Source: Bacteroidota bacterium
GTDB lineage: Bacteria > Bacteroidota > Bacteroidia > Chitinophagales > Chitinophagaceae
Assembly (NCBI GenBank): GCA_023433265.1
Contig: JAEZDR010000055.1
Span: forward strand, 1 to 7,591
DNA: 7,591 nucleotides
Reading direction: 5' to 3'
Shown: positions 1-6,400 of the stretch, piece by piece
How the letters are laid out: each line of letters opens with the position of its first letter
Position numbering within the stretch: position 1 is the stretch's first letter
Translations under genes and position numbers: made by a program
Notes under the pieces: model-generated
Told to the model about the DNA's origin: nothing
The model's input: only the letters and a program-made list of their open reading frames with translations
Database searches by the model: none

Positions 1-261
1 GCAGAAGCCAATCCCTACCTGCAACAGCACGCAGCGCAGGAGCAGTTTATACTTCCCGCCAAGGCACCAAAGCCGCGCGTGAAGAAAGCTTTCCCTTACG
101 CCATCACCATAACATCTGAATACATCGCCCTCACTGGCGGCAGACTGCAGCAGCTTCTAAAAACCTGCACTAACAGCGACCTCGCTTACCGCGCGGAGCA
201 AACGCTAAAAGGCCTCGCTATCAGTCCACCCGCGGTTATCTCTCAACGCCAAAGAGCCTGA
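1..261 (+). CDS. 3' end of an unrecognised protein gene (5' truncated by window edge)
   Basis: The frame beginning at base 1 is open for 86 codons and ends at TGA 259-261. There is no need for an internal start: the GTG at 79 is the first start-like codon, but the frame is already open before it, so the gene probably begins outside the window. The visible tail is Ala/Gln-rich at first (PYLQQHAAQEQF), then has a basic Pro/Lys stretch (PAKAPKPRVKKAFPYAITIT), then a segment that could form one or two helices (RLQQLLKTCTNSDLAYRAEQTLKG). It ends in a polar tail, ISQRQRA. I see no membrane segment, catalytic motif or known domain, and I assign no function. It lies just left of a repeat-rich non-coding gap, so it could also be a decayed or chance frame. 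The sensible amino-acid mix favours a real C-terminus, but only moderately. Confidence 0.5.
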   Translation, partial: AEANPYLQQHAAQEQFILPAKAPKPRVKKAFPYAITITSEYIALTGGRLQQLLKTCTNSDLAYRAEQTLKGLAISPPAVISQRQRA

Positions 262-527
262 CACTAAAACCTTTCACTTCCCTGGCACCCTTGTGCCCAT
301 CCGTGAAATAAGGCGCCATTTGCCTAACGTAAAGGCTCCATCTTCTCCATTTTCCCCTGCCTTATCACTGTTGCTTCGCTGCCCTTTCTCTGCCTAATCT
401 CTGCCTCATCGTAAAGGCATCGATGCCCCATCCATTAGGACTCTCTGCCCAGCCCATTAAGCCTTAATACCATAACTGCGTACATTACAACAATCATTCA
501 TGAAAAATGCCTCACCTGGCTTGTCCG
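262..527. other. Gene-free pyrimidine-rich stretch with small palindromes
   Basis: No credible gene is seen on either strand. Apart from the hairpin at 284-297, the stretch holds a direct repeat CGTAAAGGC (328-336 and 410-418). It also holds a perfect 12-base palindrome GGCATCGATGCC (416-427), whose left half can instead pair with TGCCT at 402-406. The plus strand is rich in C and T. No promoter is recognisable. Confidence 0.6.
284..297 (+). terminator. Weak terminator-like hairpin after the left-edge gene
   Basis: GGCAC (284-288) and GTGCC (293-297) form a perfect 5-bp stem around a CCTT loop, 22 bases after the stop codon at 261. No run of T follows, so this is not a classical intrinsic terminator. 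Its position after the gene is the main support. Confidence 0.22.
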
Positions 528-618
528 CCTTCCCACCTCCGCCTTCTACCTGCTACTTTCTAACCCCGCCATTTATGGCGGAGCTACACATTCCCGCACC
601 TCCTCCCGCTCTCTACCT
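528..618. repeat. Long direct repeat, copy A (91 bases, contains REP-like copy 1)
   Basis: This block matches 841-932 almost base for base. It starts CCTTCCCACCTCCGCC and ends CGCTCTCTACCT. The differences are a one-base indel plus a few substitutions just left of the palindrome, and two substitutions to its right (CATTCCC against CATCCCC, CCTCCTCCC against CCTCCACCC). The palindromic core sits in the middle. A 62-codon plus-strand frame (500-688) crosses the block, but the equivalent frame in copy B is shifted, so coding is unlikely. A third, shorter relative of the core lies at 616-663, directly abutting this block. Confidence 0.9.
564..587 (-). repeat. REP-like palindromic element, copy 1
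   Basis: On the minus strand this reads GTAG followed by arms CTCCGCCAT and ATGGCGGGG around a two-base AA centre. All nine arm positions pair if one T-G wobble is allowed on the minus strand; the plus strand would have an A-C mismatch there. A GTAG (or GGAG) tetranucleotide 5' of an imperfect palindrome is the hallmark of REP elements mobilised by REP-associated tyrosine transposases (RAYTs). No such transposase is in the window, so mobilisation would have to come from elsewhere in the genome. The assignment rests on structure and copy number. Confidence 0.65.
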
Positions 619-638
619 TCAACCTGCTATCTTTCTAA

Positions 639-662
639 CTCCGCCATTTATGGCGGAGCTAC
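639..662 (-). repeat. REP-like palindromic element, copy 2
   Basis: On the minus strand this is GTAG followed by arms CTCCGCCAT and ATGGCGGAG with an AA centre. All nine pairs are Watson-Crick, so this is the most perfect of the three copies. It shares with copies 1 and 3 a core of about 48 bases (here 616-663), including the conserved minus-strand 3' flank that reads roughly GTTAGAAAGATAGCAGGT. The farther flanks of the 91-base duplication are missing on its right side, where AAGCTAATAG follows. Confidence 0.65.
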
Positions 663-665
663 AAG

Positions 666-743
666 CTAATAGATGGCAAGGGCTTTAGCCATGATCTCTG
701 CAAGTTTGCCCACTTCTTTAGTCCCTTTCGTGCCTTTCGTCCC
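666..743 (-). pseudogene. Possible C-terminal remnant of a small helical protein
   Basis: Read on the minus strand from 743 down to TAG 668-666, the frame gives GTKGTKGTK and then KEVGKLAEIMAKALAIY. That second part is a well-formed amphipathic helix with natural codons, ending just before REP-like copy 2. The frame is closed upstream by TAA 746-744 inside the 9-base tandem repeat and has no start. A neighbouring frame gives an Arg/Asp-rich run (RDIRDERHERD) that would join it by a one-base shift. The helix resembles the last helix of S23/four-helix-bundle proteins common in Bacteroidota, but that is only an impression from memory. It could equally be chance. Confidence 0.2.
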
Positions 744-810
744 TTATGTCCCTTCCGTCCCTTTGGTCCCTTAGGTCTCTTATGTCGCTTATGTCCCTTC
801 CGTCCCTTTC
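721..810. repeat. 9-base tandem repeat, ten units
   Basis: Ten consecutive 9-base units follow the pattern GTCCCTTNN: TTC-ended units 1, 2 and 10; TAT-ended 3, 7 and 8; TCC-ended 4 and 9; TTG 5; TAG 6. Units 2, 7 and 8 carry one change in the core (GTGCC, GTCTC, GTCGC). Units 3-5 (739-765) and 8-10 (784-810) match at 25 of 27 bases, so part of the array grew by copying a larger block. The plus strand is almost all pyrimidine apart from the unit-initial G. In one plus-strand frame it would read SLxSLxSL, and on the minus strand collagen-like XKG triplets or RDxRDx, but none of these belongs to a convincing gene. Confidence 0.93.
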
Positions 811-840
811 CGCTAGCACCCACTCGTCCCACTTGCCCAC

Positions 841-932
841 CCTTCCCACCTCCGCCTTCTACCTGCTATCTTCCCAACCCCGCCATTTATGGCGGAGCTA
901 CACATCCCCGCACCTCCACCCGCTCTCTACCT
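841..932. repeat. Long direct repeat, copy B (92 bases, contains REP-like copy 3)
   Basis: This is the second copy of the block at 528-618, one base longer because of an indel left of the palindrome. It begins 30 bases after the 9-base tandem array ends, so copies A and B flank the tandem array and REP-like copy 2. Such an arrangement could support slippage or recombination that expands or deletes the enclosed region. Confidence 0.9.
878..901 (-). repeat. REP-like palindromic element, copy 3
   Basis: Same minus-strand structure as copy 1: GTAG, then arms CTCCGCCAT and ATGGCGGGG with an AA centre and one T-G wobble. It lies inside the second long repeat (841-932). All three copies have the same orientation, spaced 75 and 239 bases apart, which suggests local duplication more than independent insertions. 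Confidence 0.65.
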
Positions 933-1194
933 AACCATCATCTTATATCTACCTTAGGCCTCCCTTACCCCTCCCTTATAATGACCCAATACCGCTCTTA
1001 GGTTACTGCGTGCTTTGTTACACGTAAATGCGCACAAAACCGGAGTTACTCCCTGGTTAATGCATACGAAAAGGGTAGGGAATGCGTAGAGACAGCGTAA
1101 CATTCCGACGGATCTGGTTTTCTAATTGCCCTCATGCCGGTAGAAACGGGAATAATGTCTCTTACATTCATCATTTTTGCAGCAAACATTCTCT
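933..1194. other. Gene-free upstream region of the aminotransferase
   Basis: No gene is seen. The pyrimidine bias fades after about 985. An imperfect stem can form at 1038-1058 (AACC and GGTT outside, GGAG and CTCC inside, two-base bulge). CATTTTTG at 1172-1179 is one base from the Bacteroidota -7 consensus TAnnTTTG, but no TTG lies at the expected distance upstream and the leader would be very short. The promoter is therefore not located with confidence. Confidence 0.5.
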
Positions 1195-2379
1195 ATGACC
1201 AACCGGCAGCTATTTCTTCAACATGTAGCCCAAACAAGCCCTGAACCCCTTGCATTGGAAATAGTCAAAGCAAAAGGATGCAAGCTTTTTACTGCCGATC
1301 ATAGAGAAATCCTTGACATTATCGCAGGTATCAGTGTCTCCAACCTGGGCCACAGCAATGAGGCTGTGGTTGCAGCGGTACAGGAACAGGCAGCAGCGTA
1401 CATGCACCTGATGGTCTATGGAGAACTTGTTGAAACGCCACAAGTACAATACGCCCGGTTATTAGTGGAACATTTGCCCGATAACCTGGATACGGTGTAT
1501 TTTACAAACAGTGGAGCTGAAGCTACCGAAGGCGCAATGAAGCTGGCCAAAAGAGTTACAGGTCGTCCAAACATCATCGCTTTTAATAAAAGTTATCACG
1601 GAAGTACACAAGGTGCATTAAGCCTGCTCGGGGATGAACATTGGCGCAATGCTTTTCGTCCCTTACTTCCGGGAATCTGTCATTTTGACTATGGCAGCAC
1701 TGATGTTTTGACAGCAATTAACAGCAACACTGCTGCAGTCTTTGTAGAACCCGTACAGGCAGAAAGTGGGGTTACCGTTCCTCCAAAGGGCTGGTTGAAG
1801 GCGCTTAGAGAAGCCTGTTCGGCTGCAGGAGCACTACTTGTGGTTGACGAAATACAAACCGGTTTTGGCAGAACGGGAGCACTTTGGGCCTTTTCCGGGC
1901 ATGGCATTACTCCGGACATCCTTTTGCTGGGCAAAGCATTGGGCGGAGGCATGCCCTTAGGTGCTTTTATTTCATCACATCACCTGATGAATCATCTTAC
2001 TCATAACCCCGTGCTGGGGCATATCACAACCTTCGGCGGCCATCCTGTCTGTTGCGCAGCAGGTAAGGCGGCTTTCGGCCAATTGCTGCAGCAGGGGTTG
2101 ATCGAAAAGGCTACCGCTAATGTATCCTCTCTTGTTGCTTCGCTTTCGCATAGTAGTATCAGGAAAATAAATAGTTGTGGAGCCTGGGCAGCAATCAGGT
2201 TTGAAAGTTTTGAGGTAAACAGGCAGGTAATTCAACAATGCCTTGCTCAAGGTGTATTGACCGATTGGTTTCTTTTCGCTCCCGAAAGTCTTCGCATCGC
2301 CCCACCGCTTATAATATCCGAACAGGAAACGCAACTAGCTGCACGGGTCATCAACCGTGCTATGGAAACTGTTGGATAG
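1195..2379 (+). CDS. Class III PLP-dependent aminotransferase
   Basis: A 394-residue fold-type I enzyme of the acetylornithine/ornithine/4-aminobutyrate aminotransferase class, a usual length for the family. Such cytoplasmic enzymes move an amino group between an amine or omega-amino acid and a keto acid. Visible motifs: TNSGAEATEGAMKLAKR (104-120, PLP phosphate binding), SYHGST (133-138, ring stacking), EPVQAESGV (185-193), VVDEIQTGFGRTG (216-228, with Asp218 holding the pyridine nitrogen) and GKALGGGMP (246-254), where Lys247 is the expected Schiff-base lysine. TTFGGHP (278-284) supplies the phosphate contact from the second subunit, and a late Arg (LRIAPP) is a usual substrate-carboxylate contact. 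The set looks complete, so it should be active. Substrate cannot be told; neighbours are not a biosynthetic cluster. I chose ATG 1195; a TTG at 1177 would add six residues. The frame is closed upstream by TAA 1153-1155. No terminator is evident after it. Confidence 0.95.
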   Translation: MTNRQLFLQHVAQTSPEPLALEIVKAKGCKLFTADHREILDIIAGISVSNLGHSNEAVVAAVQEQAAAYMHLMVYGELVETPQVQYARLLVEHLPDNLDTVYFTNSGAEATEGAMKLAKRVTGRPNIIAFNKSYHGSTQGALSLLGDEHWRNAFRPLLPGICHFDYGSTDVLTAINSNTAAVFVEPVQAESGVTVPPKGWLKALREACSAAGALLVVDEIQTGFGRTGALWAFSGHGITPDILLLGKALGGGMPLGAFISSHHLMNHLTHNPVLGHITTFGGHPVCCAAGKAAFGQLLQQGLIEKATANVSSLVASLSHSSIRKINSCGAWAAIRFESFEVNRQVIQQCLAQGVLTDWFLFAPESLRIAPPLIISEQETQLAARVINRAMETVG

Positions 2380-2421
2380 GTCTGTTTTTGTGTTGAAGAT
2401 TAGGTTGGTATAACTATTGCG

Positions 2422-2444
2422 ACAGTAAACTGTTGACAACAGTT
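2422..2444. promoter_or_regulatory. Nested inverted repeats upstream of the small membrane operon
   Basis: AACTGTTGACAACAGTT (2428-2444) has two perfect 7-base arms around GAC. Overlapping it, ACAGTAAACTGT (2422-2433) has perfect 5-base arms around AA. The shared ACTGT can pair with the ACAGT on either side, so the two structures exclude each other. The site lies 22-45 bases before ATG 2467, where an operator or a leader hairpin would sit. It also contains TTGACA (2433-2438), but Bacteroidota do not use that -35 box and no matching -10 follows. A repressor site is the simplest reading, but this is inferred from symmetry alone. Confidence 0.4.
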
Positions 2445-2466
2445 AATAACTCTAAAAAAATCAGCT

Positions 2467-2682
2467 ATGAGCAGCAACACAAAGTTAATCGCAGGCATTA
2501 TCCTGGGTGCCGCAGCAGGCGCTACAGTGGCAGTATTACTTAGCAGCGATAAGGGAAAGGAATTATTGAGCAGTGTAAAAGAGTATGCTGAAAAAGCTAC
2601 AGACGAGGTTTCGAATTTGTTCCAGAAAGGAAAGGATGCTGTAATAAATCAGAAGGACAAATACACTGATGTTACAGCATAA
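2467..2682 (+). CDS. YtxH-domain small membrane protein
   Basis: A 71-residue protein with the YtxH-family layout: a short polar N-terminus, one glycine/alanine-rich membrane segment at about residues 7-25 (LIAGIILGAAAGATVAVLL, with small residues spaced as in helix-packing motifs), then a charged helical tail (KGKELLSSVKEYAEKATDEV, then LFQKGKDAV). The family is widespread, often linked to general stress or envelope conditions, and has no defined biochemical activity. The tail would lie on one side of the inner membrane and could form a coiled coil. The start ATG 2467 follows an A-rich stretch (CTCTAAAAAAATCAGCT) typical of Bacteroidota translation starts. It is the first gene of a likely three-gene operon: the next start is five bases after its stop. 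A nested palindrome just upstream may regulate it. Confidence 0.88.
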   Translation: MSSNTKLIAGIILGAAAGATVAVLLSSDKGKELLSSVKEYAEKATDEVSNLFQKGKDAVINQKDKYTDVTA

Positions 2683-2687
2683 CTGCT

Positions 2688-3059
2688 ATGGAAGAAAAAC
2701 AAACTTATTTTTCATCCTTAAAGCAGGAAGTTAAAGAATACATAGGCGAGCGGGTTTTACTGCTTAAGCTCAAAGCTATTAAAGAAGGAACCGGTATCGC
2801 AGGCATGCTTGTCGTTACCGTAATCATCTCGTTTTTGCTATTCTTTTTCTTCCTGTTTTTAGGCATTACCCTCGGCTTCCTGCTGGGAGATTGGCTAAAC
2901 AGTATGGTGGCGGCATATGCCATTGTAATTGTACTATATGTAGCAATCATTGCACTCATTGTGCTTAATAGAAAAGCTATATCAGCCAGGTTTATGCGTA
3001 CCGCGTTAAACGTTGCATTTCCTAAAGATGATGAGCACCATGACAGAAACACAAACTAG
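2688..3059 (+). CDS. Holin-superfamily-III-like (Holin-X) two-helix membrane protein
   Basis: A 123-residue protein. Residues 1-34 form a charged amphipathic helix (LKQEVKEYIGERVLLLKLKA). They are followed by a long first membrane segment (about 38-67, very Phe/Leu-rich, LLFFFFLFLGITLGFLL), a short turn with GDWLNS, a second membrane segment (about 73-93, AAYAIVIVLYVAIIALIVL) and a charged tail ending KDDEHHDRNTN. This matches the chromosomal proteins called phage holin family / Holin-X (superfamily III). These usually occur beside YtxH genes and are not part of prophages; here too no phage gene is nearby. The role is unknown; an inner-membrane partner of the YtxH protein is the best guess. 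ATG 2688 lies five bases after the upstream stop, and the 3' end overlaps the next gene by 20 bases, so translation is probably coupled. Confidence 0.85.
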   Translation: MEEKQTYFSSLKQEVKEYIGERVLLLKLKAIKEGTGIAGMLVVTVIISFLLFFFFLFLGITLGFLLGDWLNSMVAAYAIVIVLYVAIIALIVLNRKAISARFMRTALNVAFPKDDEHHDRNTN

Positions 3060-3420
3060 TGACAGGGATTTGTCGCACATAACAAGCCTTGCCGTTCTGA
3101 AACAGGAGATTGCTGCAACACGGGCAAGAATCAATTCGAAAGAACCACAGGTTGCAGCCTTGCTGGTAAGGTTACCCGAAGAAACGGTTAAAAAAGCGGT
3201 TTCTACGCTCATCTCCTTATTCCTGGCAAAGAAGATTGCTTTTCAAACCGCAAAAGCTATCAATACTGCACTTAAACTAATTCTCAACAACCGGCAGGAG
3301 AATAAGGAACACCATAACAAAGGAAAGTTTTTTAGCAGTATAACGCAGCTTGGCGTATTTAGTGCAATTAAAGTGCTGTTCAATAAGCTACAGAATAAAA
3401 AAGCAACTGAAGTTGTCTGA
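3040..3420 (+). CDS. Unrecognised small protein, third gene of the YtxH/holin operon
   Basis: A 126-residue protein from ATG 3040; ATGs at 3028 and 3031 and a TTG at 3013 are possible longer starts, and no ribosome site decides between them. The N-terminus is polar. A predicted helix follows (about 16-37, SLAVLKQEIAATRARINSKE), then LVRLPEETVKKAVSTLISLFLAKKIAFQTAKAI (43-74, mixed hydrophobic and basic), a polar linker (84-96, NRQENKEHHNKGK) and a last hydrophobic helix (about 97-117) with a basic end. The hydrophobic stretches are shorter and more charged than true membrane spans, so it is probably a peripheral or weakly inserted membrane protein. The reading frame overlaps the holin-like gene by 20 bases, which supports its reality and common expression. 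I do not recognise the family; proteins of this size and position are often found after YtxH and holin-X genes in Bacteroidota. Confidence 0.78.
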   Translation: MTETQTSDRDLSHITSLAVLKQEIAATRARINSKEPQVAALLVRLPEETVKKAVSTLISLFLAKKIAFQTAKAINTALKLILNNRQENKEHHNKGKFFSSITQLGVFSAIKVLFNKLQNKKATEVV

Positions 3421-3426
3421 TTGTCG

Positions 3427-3459
3427 GCCTGCTAGATATTACTATTCACCTTAGCAGGC
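3427..3459 (+). terminator. Stem-loop between the small operon and the TamB-like gene
   Basis: GCCTGCTA (3427-3434) and TAGCAGGC (3452-3459) are perfect 8-base arms around a 17-base A/T-rich loop, starting six bases after the stop at 3420. There is no T-run after it (TTGCTGAAAGG), so it may be a weak terminator, an RNA-stabilising 3' hairpin or a protein site. It would occlude the alternative TTG start at 3460 of the next gene, which favours the GTG at 3496. Confidence 0.4.
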
Positions 3460-3495
3460 TTGCTGAAAGGTTGTTGTACGTTTAAAAGAATATTT

Positions 3496-6400
3496 GTGGC
3501 AAGAATAGCAAGGATAATCGTACGTGTTTTTGGTTGGCTTACCGTTATTGTTCTCGGCATTTTCTTGCTGGTCTTTATCCTCATTCAATTACCTCCTGTT
3601 CAAAACGGAATCAGGAAAGAAACTGTTAGCTTTCTCCAGGATAAACTAAAAACGAAGGTCGTCATTGGTAAGCTCTCTATCAGCTTTCCGAGTAAAATCG
3701 TACTCGAAAATGTCTTGTTCGAGGATCAGCGTAAAGTCACGCTTCTGTCCGGCAAGCGGCTGGCGGTTAATATTAGTTTAATGAAACTGCTGGATAATCA
3801 ACTTCAGATCCGCCATATTGAGTTGGACAGTGTAAGGACAAACATTTATCGCAGGAACGAGGATAGCTCATTTAACTTCCAGTATATAGTGGATGCTTTT
3901 GCTACACCCACACAGCCGGTAGATACCACTGCAGCCCCTATGTCGGTCGACCTGGACAGGATAGACTTCTATAATGTGGGCGGCAATTTTATGGATGCTC
4001 ACACAGGAAATGACCTCGATTTTGTTGTAAAACGTTTTAGTACGAGGGTTACGCGGTTTTTACCTGATAGTATGCAATACGCTATTCCAACCCTCTTCGT
4101 TGATGGCCTTTCAGGCAAAATGCGTCAATATAAACCGCTTGTGGCGGTAGTTGAAAGCCAGGCGCAGGTGGAAGCTAAAAGCGACCAGCCATTAACGGCT
4201 AAGCTCGATTTGGGTACGGTGGATTTGAACAATATCAGTTTTAGTTATAACAATGATATTTCCTCGGTCGCCACTTCATTTAACGTTGGGGAAATGTTTG
4301 CTGAGGTCCAGTCCATCAACCTGCAAAGCCTTGAAGTTAACCTGACAGAATTAGCCCTCAAAAACTCGAGGAGCGTTATTAAACTGGGCAGAAGCACAGA
4401 AGCTAAGAAAGTAGCGGTGCAGGCAGGTAAGGAAGTAGAAGCGCAGGTAAACAATCCATGGAAGGTAAAAGTATCAGAAGTTGATTTTGAGAATAATGAC
4501 TTCAAATTAGACAACGATAACGAGCCTATACAACGTGTAGGTTTTGATTATGCCCACTTTGATTTGAAAGACATAACACTGAAAGCCTCGGCTCTTGAAT
4601 TTACGCCGGTTGCATTTAAAGGCAATGTGGATCAAATGGCTTTTGCAGATGAAAAAAGCAAATTCTTGCTAAAACAATTACAGGCAAACTTTATTTATGA
4701 TGACAAACAAATAAGCATCGAAGATCTTTTGTTGGAAACGGATAAGACGGTGCTTCGCGACCGGGCGGTCTTGCGCTTTCCTTCGTTGGCATCCATTTCA
4801 AAAAACCCCGGTGAGATGCAGATAGATGCAAAACTGGACAGGACAAATATCTCAGTAAAAGACCTGATAACCTGGGTGCCCTCATTTGTAGAAGTACCCG
4901 CTTTTAGTCAAAACCAACATGCAGTATTTTACGTTAATACTGAAGTGTCGGGATATTTAAAGAACCTGTTTCTGCCTTACCTGCAGTTTAGAGGATTCTC
5001 AGGTACGAACATCGATGCTAAAGGACGAATTGTTGGCCTTCCCGATGCCCAAAATGCAGTTTACGACTTAACGATAAACAAGCTTGTTACAAACAAAAAG
5101 GATATAAATGCGCTGCTGCCAAAGGGAACGCTGCCTCCTAATATCAATCTCCCCAATAGCATCAATATGTCAGGGAGCGTAAATGGAAGTATGGCGCAAC
5201 TCAGTTCCAGGTTTAACATCAACACGGATAAAGGTTCTATTGATGGAGTAGCAACCTTTTCTGGTACGCGTAAGAGCTACAATCTGCGTGCAAATGCAAC
5301 AAATCTTGATCTGGGATATATCATTTCAAACCCGTCTTTGGGAAAAGTATCGGCAAACATAGTTGCAAGAGGGGTAGGCTTTGATCCTGCTACCGCCAAT
5401 GCTATGGTGGATTTTAATGTTCGGTCGGCCAGGGTTAATGGATACACCTACAGAAACGTAGATGCCGACATTGAACTGAGAAAAGGCATCGCATATATAT
5501 CTGCAGATTCAAGAGATCCAAATGCGAGCTTGAAAATAAGAGGAACTGCAAACTTAAAAGGTAAGTTTCCAGCGCTTGATTTTGATATTTCTGCGAATCG
5601 CCTGGACCTTCATGCTCTTGGGTTGGTTACTGAACCAATGGTCTTAGAGGGCGAAATTGACGCTGATATTATAAATGCTGATCCCGCAGCACTTGCAGGT
5701 ACAATCAATGCAGGCAACCTGTTCATCACCTATAAGGGCGAACGTTATCATGCAGATAGTCTCAGCCTTGTAGCTACGTCAACTGCAGGCAGAAACTCAC
5801 TTAAGCTGAGGAGCAAGTTTGCCAATGCAGATTTACAGGGACGGTATGATCTTACCGAGATTGCTCCTGCTGTAATGCAAACTATTGACAGGTACTACAA
5901 TATACCAGGCTTTAAACCGGCTCCATTCAAGCCGCAGGAGTGGACGTTAAAGCTCTCGGTGTTTCCTGAACCGTTTTTATTTCAGTTCATGCCACAGTTG
6001 AAGGGGAGTGACTCATTGATTGCAGATGCAAGTTTCAATAGCGTCACCAATCAATTAGACGTTGCGGCCAAGGCATCGCGACTTGTATTCAACAACCAAA
6101 CATTAGATAGCCTCAACTTAACTGCTGCAACAGCTGGCGACAGGCTCAATTATAGCCTTACGGCGCAAAGTTTCAACTCACCGTCGTTAAAGCTTGCCCA
6201 CACAACTGTCGCTGGCTACGTAGCAAATAACCAGGTGTTAGCAGATGCAACATCAAGAGACCCACTTGGTAATACCCAGTATGCTTTTTCTGCGCTTGCG
6301 CAACAGGAAGGAGATGGCGCCCGAATAAAGGTTAATCCGGGAAATCTCATTCTTAACTATGATAAGTGGAATGTATCGGGCGATAATTATGTAGTTGTGG

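Noticed and set aside
639..662. Intrinsic terminator
   Set aside because: The stem is strong but has no T-run on either strand, and identical hairpins occur three times with a GTAG prefix, which fits REP-like elements better.
500..688. 62-codon plus-strand frame through long repeat copy A
   Set aside because: It is Pro/Leu-rich low-complexity sequence made by pyrimidine-rich repeats, and the duplicate at 841-932 is read in another frame by its own overlapping frame, so no protein is conserved.
564..901. CRISPR array
   Set aside because: Three palindromic copies with spacings of 75 and 239 bases, flanks that are themselves duplicated, and no cas genes; the spacing is irregular and too long for CRISPR.
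746..934. 62-codon plus-strand frame giving SLxSLxSL repeats
   Set aside because: It starts inside the 9-base tandem array and simply translates it and the second long repeat; there is no start context and no domain.
1172..1179. CATTTTTG as the -7 element of the aminotransferase promoter
   Set aside because: One mismatch to TAnnTTTG, no TTG at the expected distance upstream, and only a few bases left for a leader.
1689..2334. Minus-strand frames opposite the aminotransferase
   Set aside because: The plus-strand frame carries a full set of aminotransferase motifs; the antisense frames have none and are coding shadows.
2433..2438. TTGACA as a -35 promoter box for the YtxH operon
   Set aside because: Bacteroidota promoters use a TTG/-33 and TAnnTTTG/-7 pattern, no matching -10 lies at the right distance, and the hexamer is explained by the palindrome.
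2688..3059. Prophage lysis cassette because of the holin-like gene
   Set aside because: No endolysin, tail, capsid or integrase gene is nearby, and this holin superfamily is common as a chromosomal neighbour of YtxH genes.
4245..4514. Minus-strand frames inside the TamB-like gene (also 4691-4885, 6387-6638, 6849-7070)
   Set aside because: They are shadows of the long plus-strand coding frame with no independent start signal or recognisable product.
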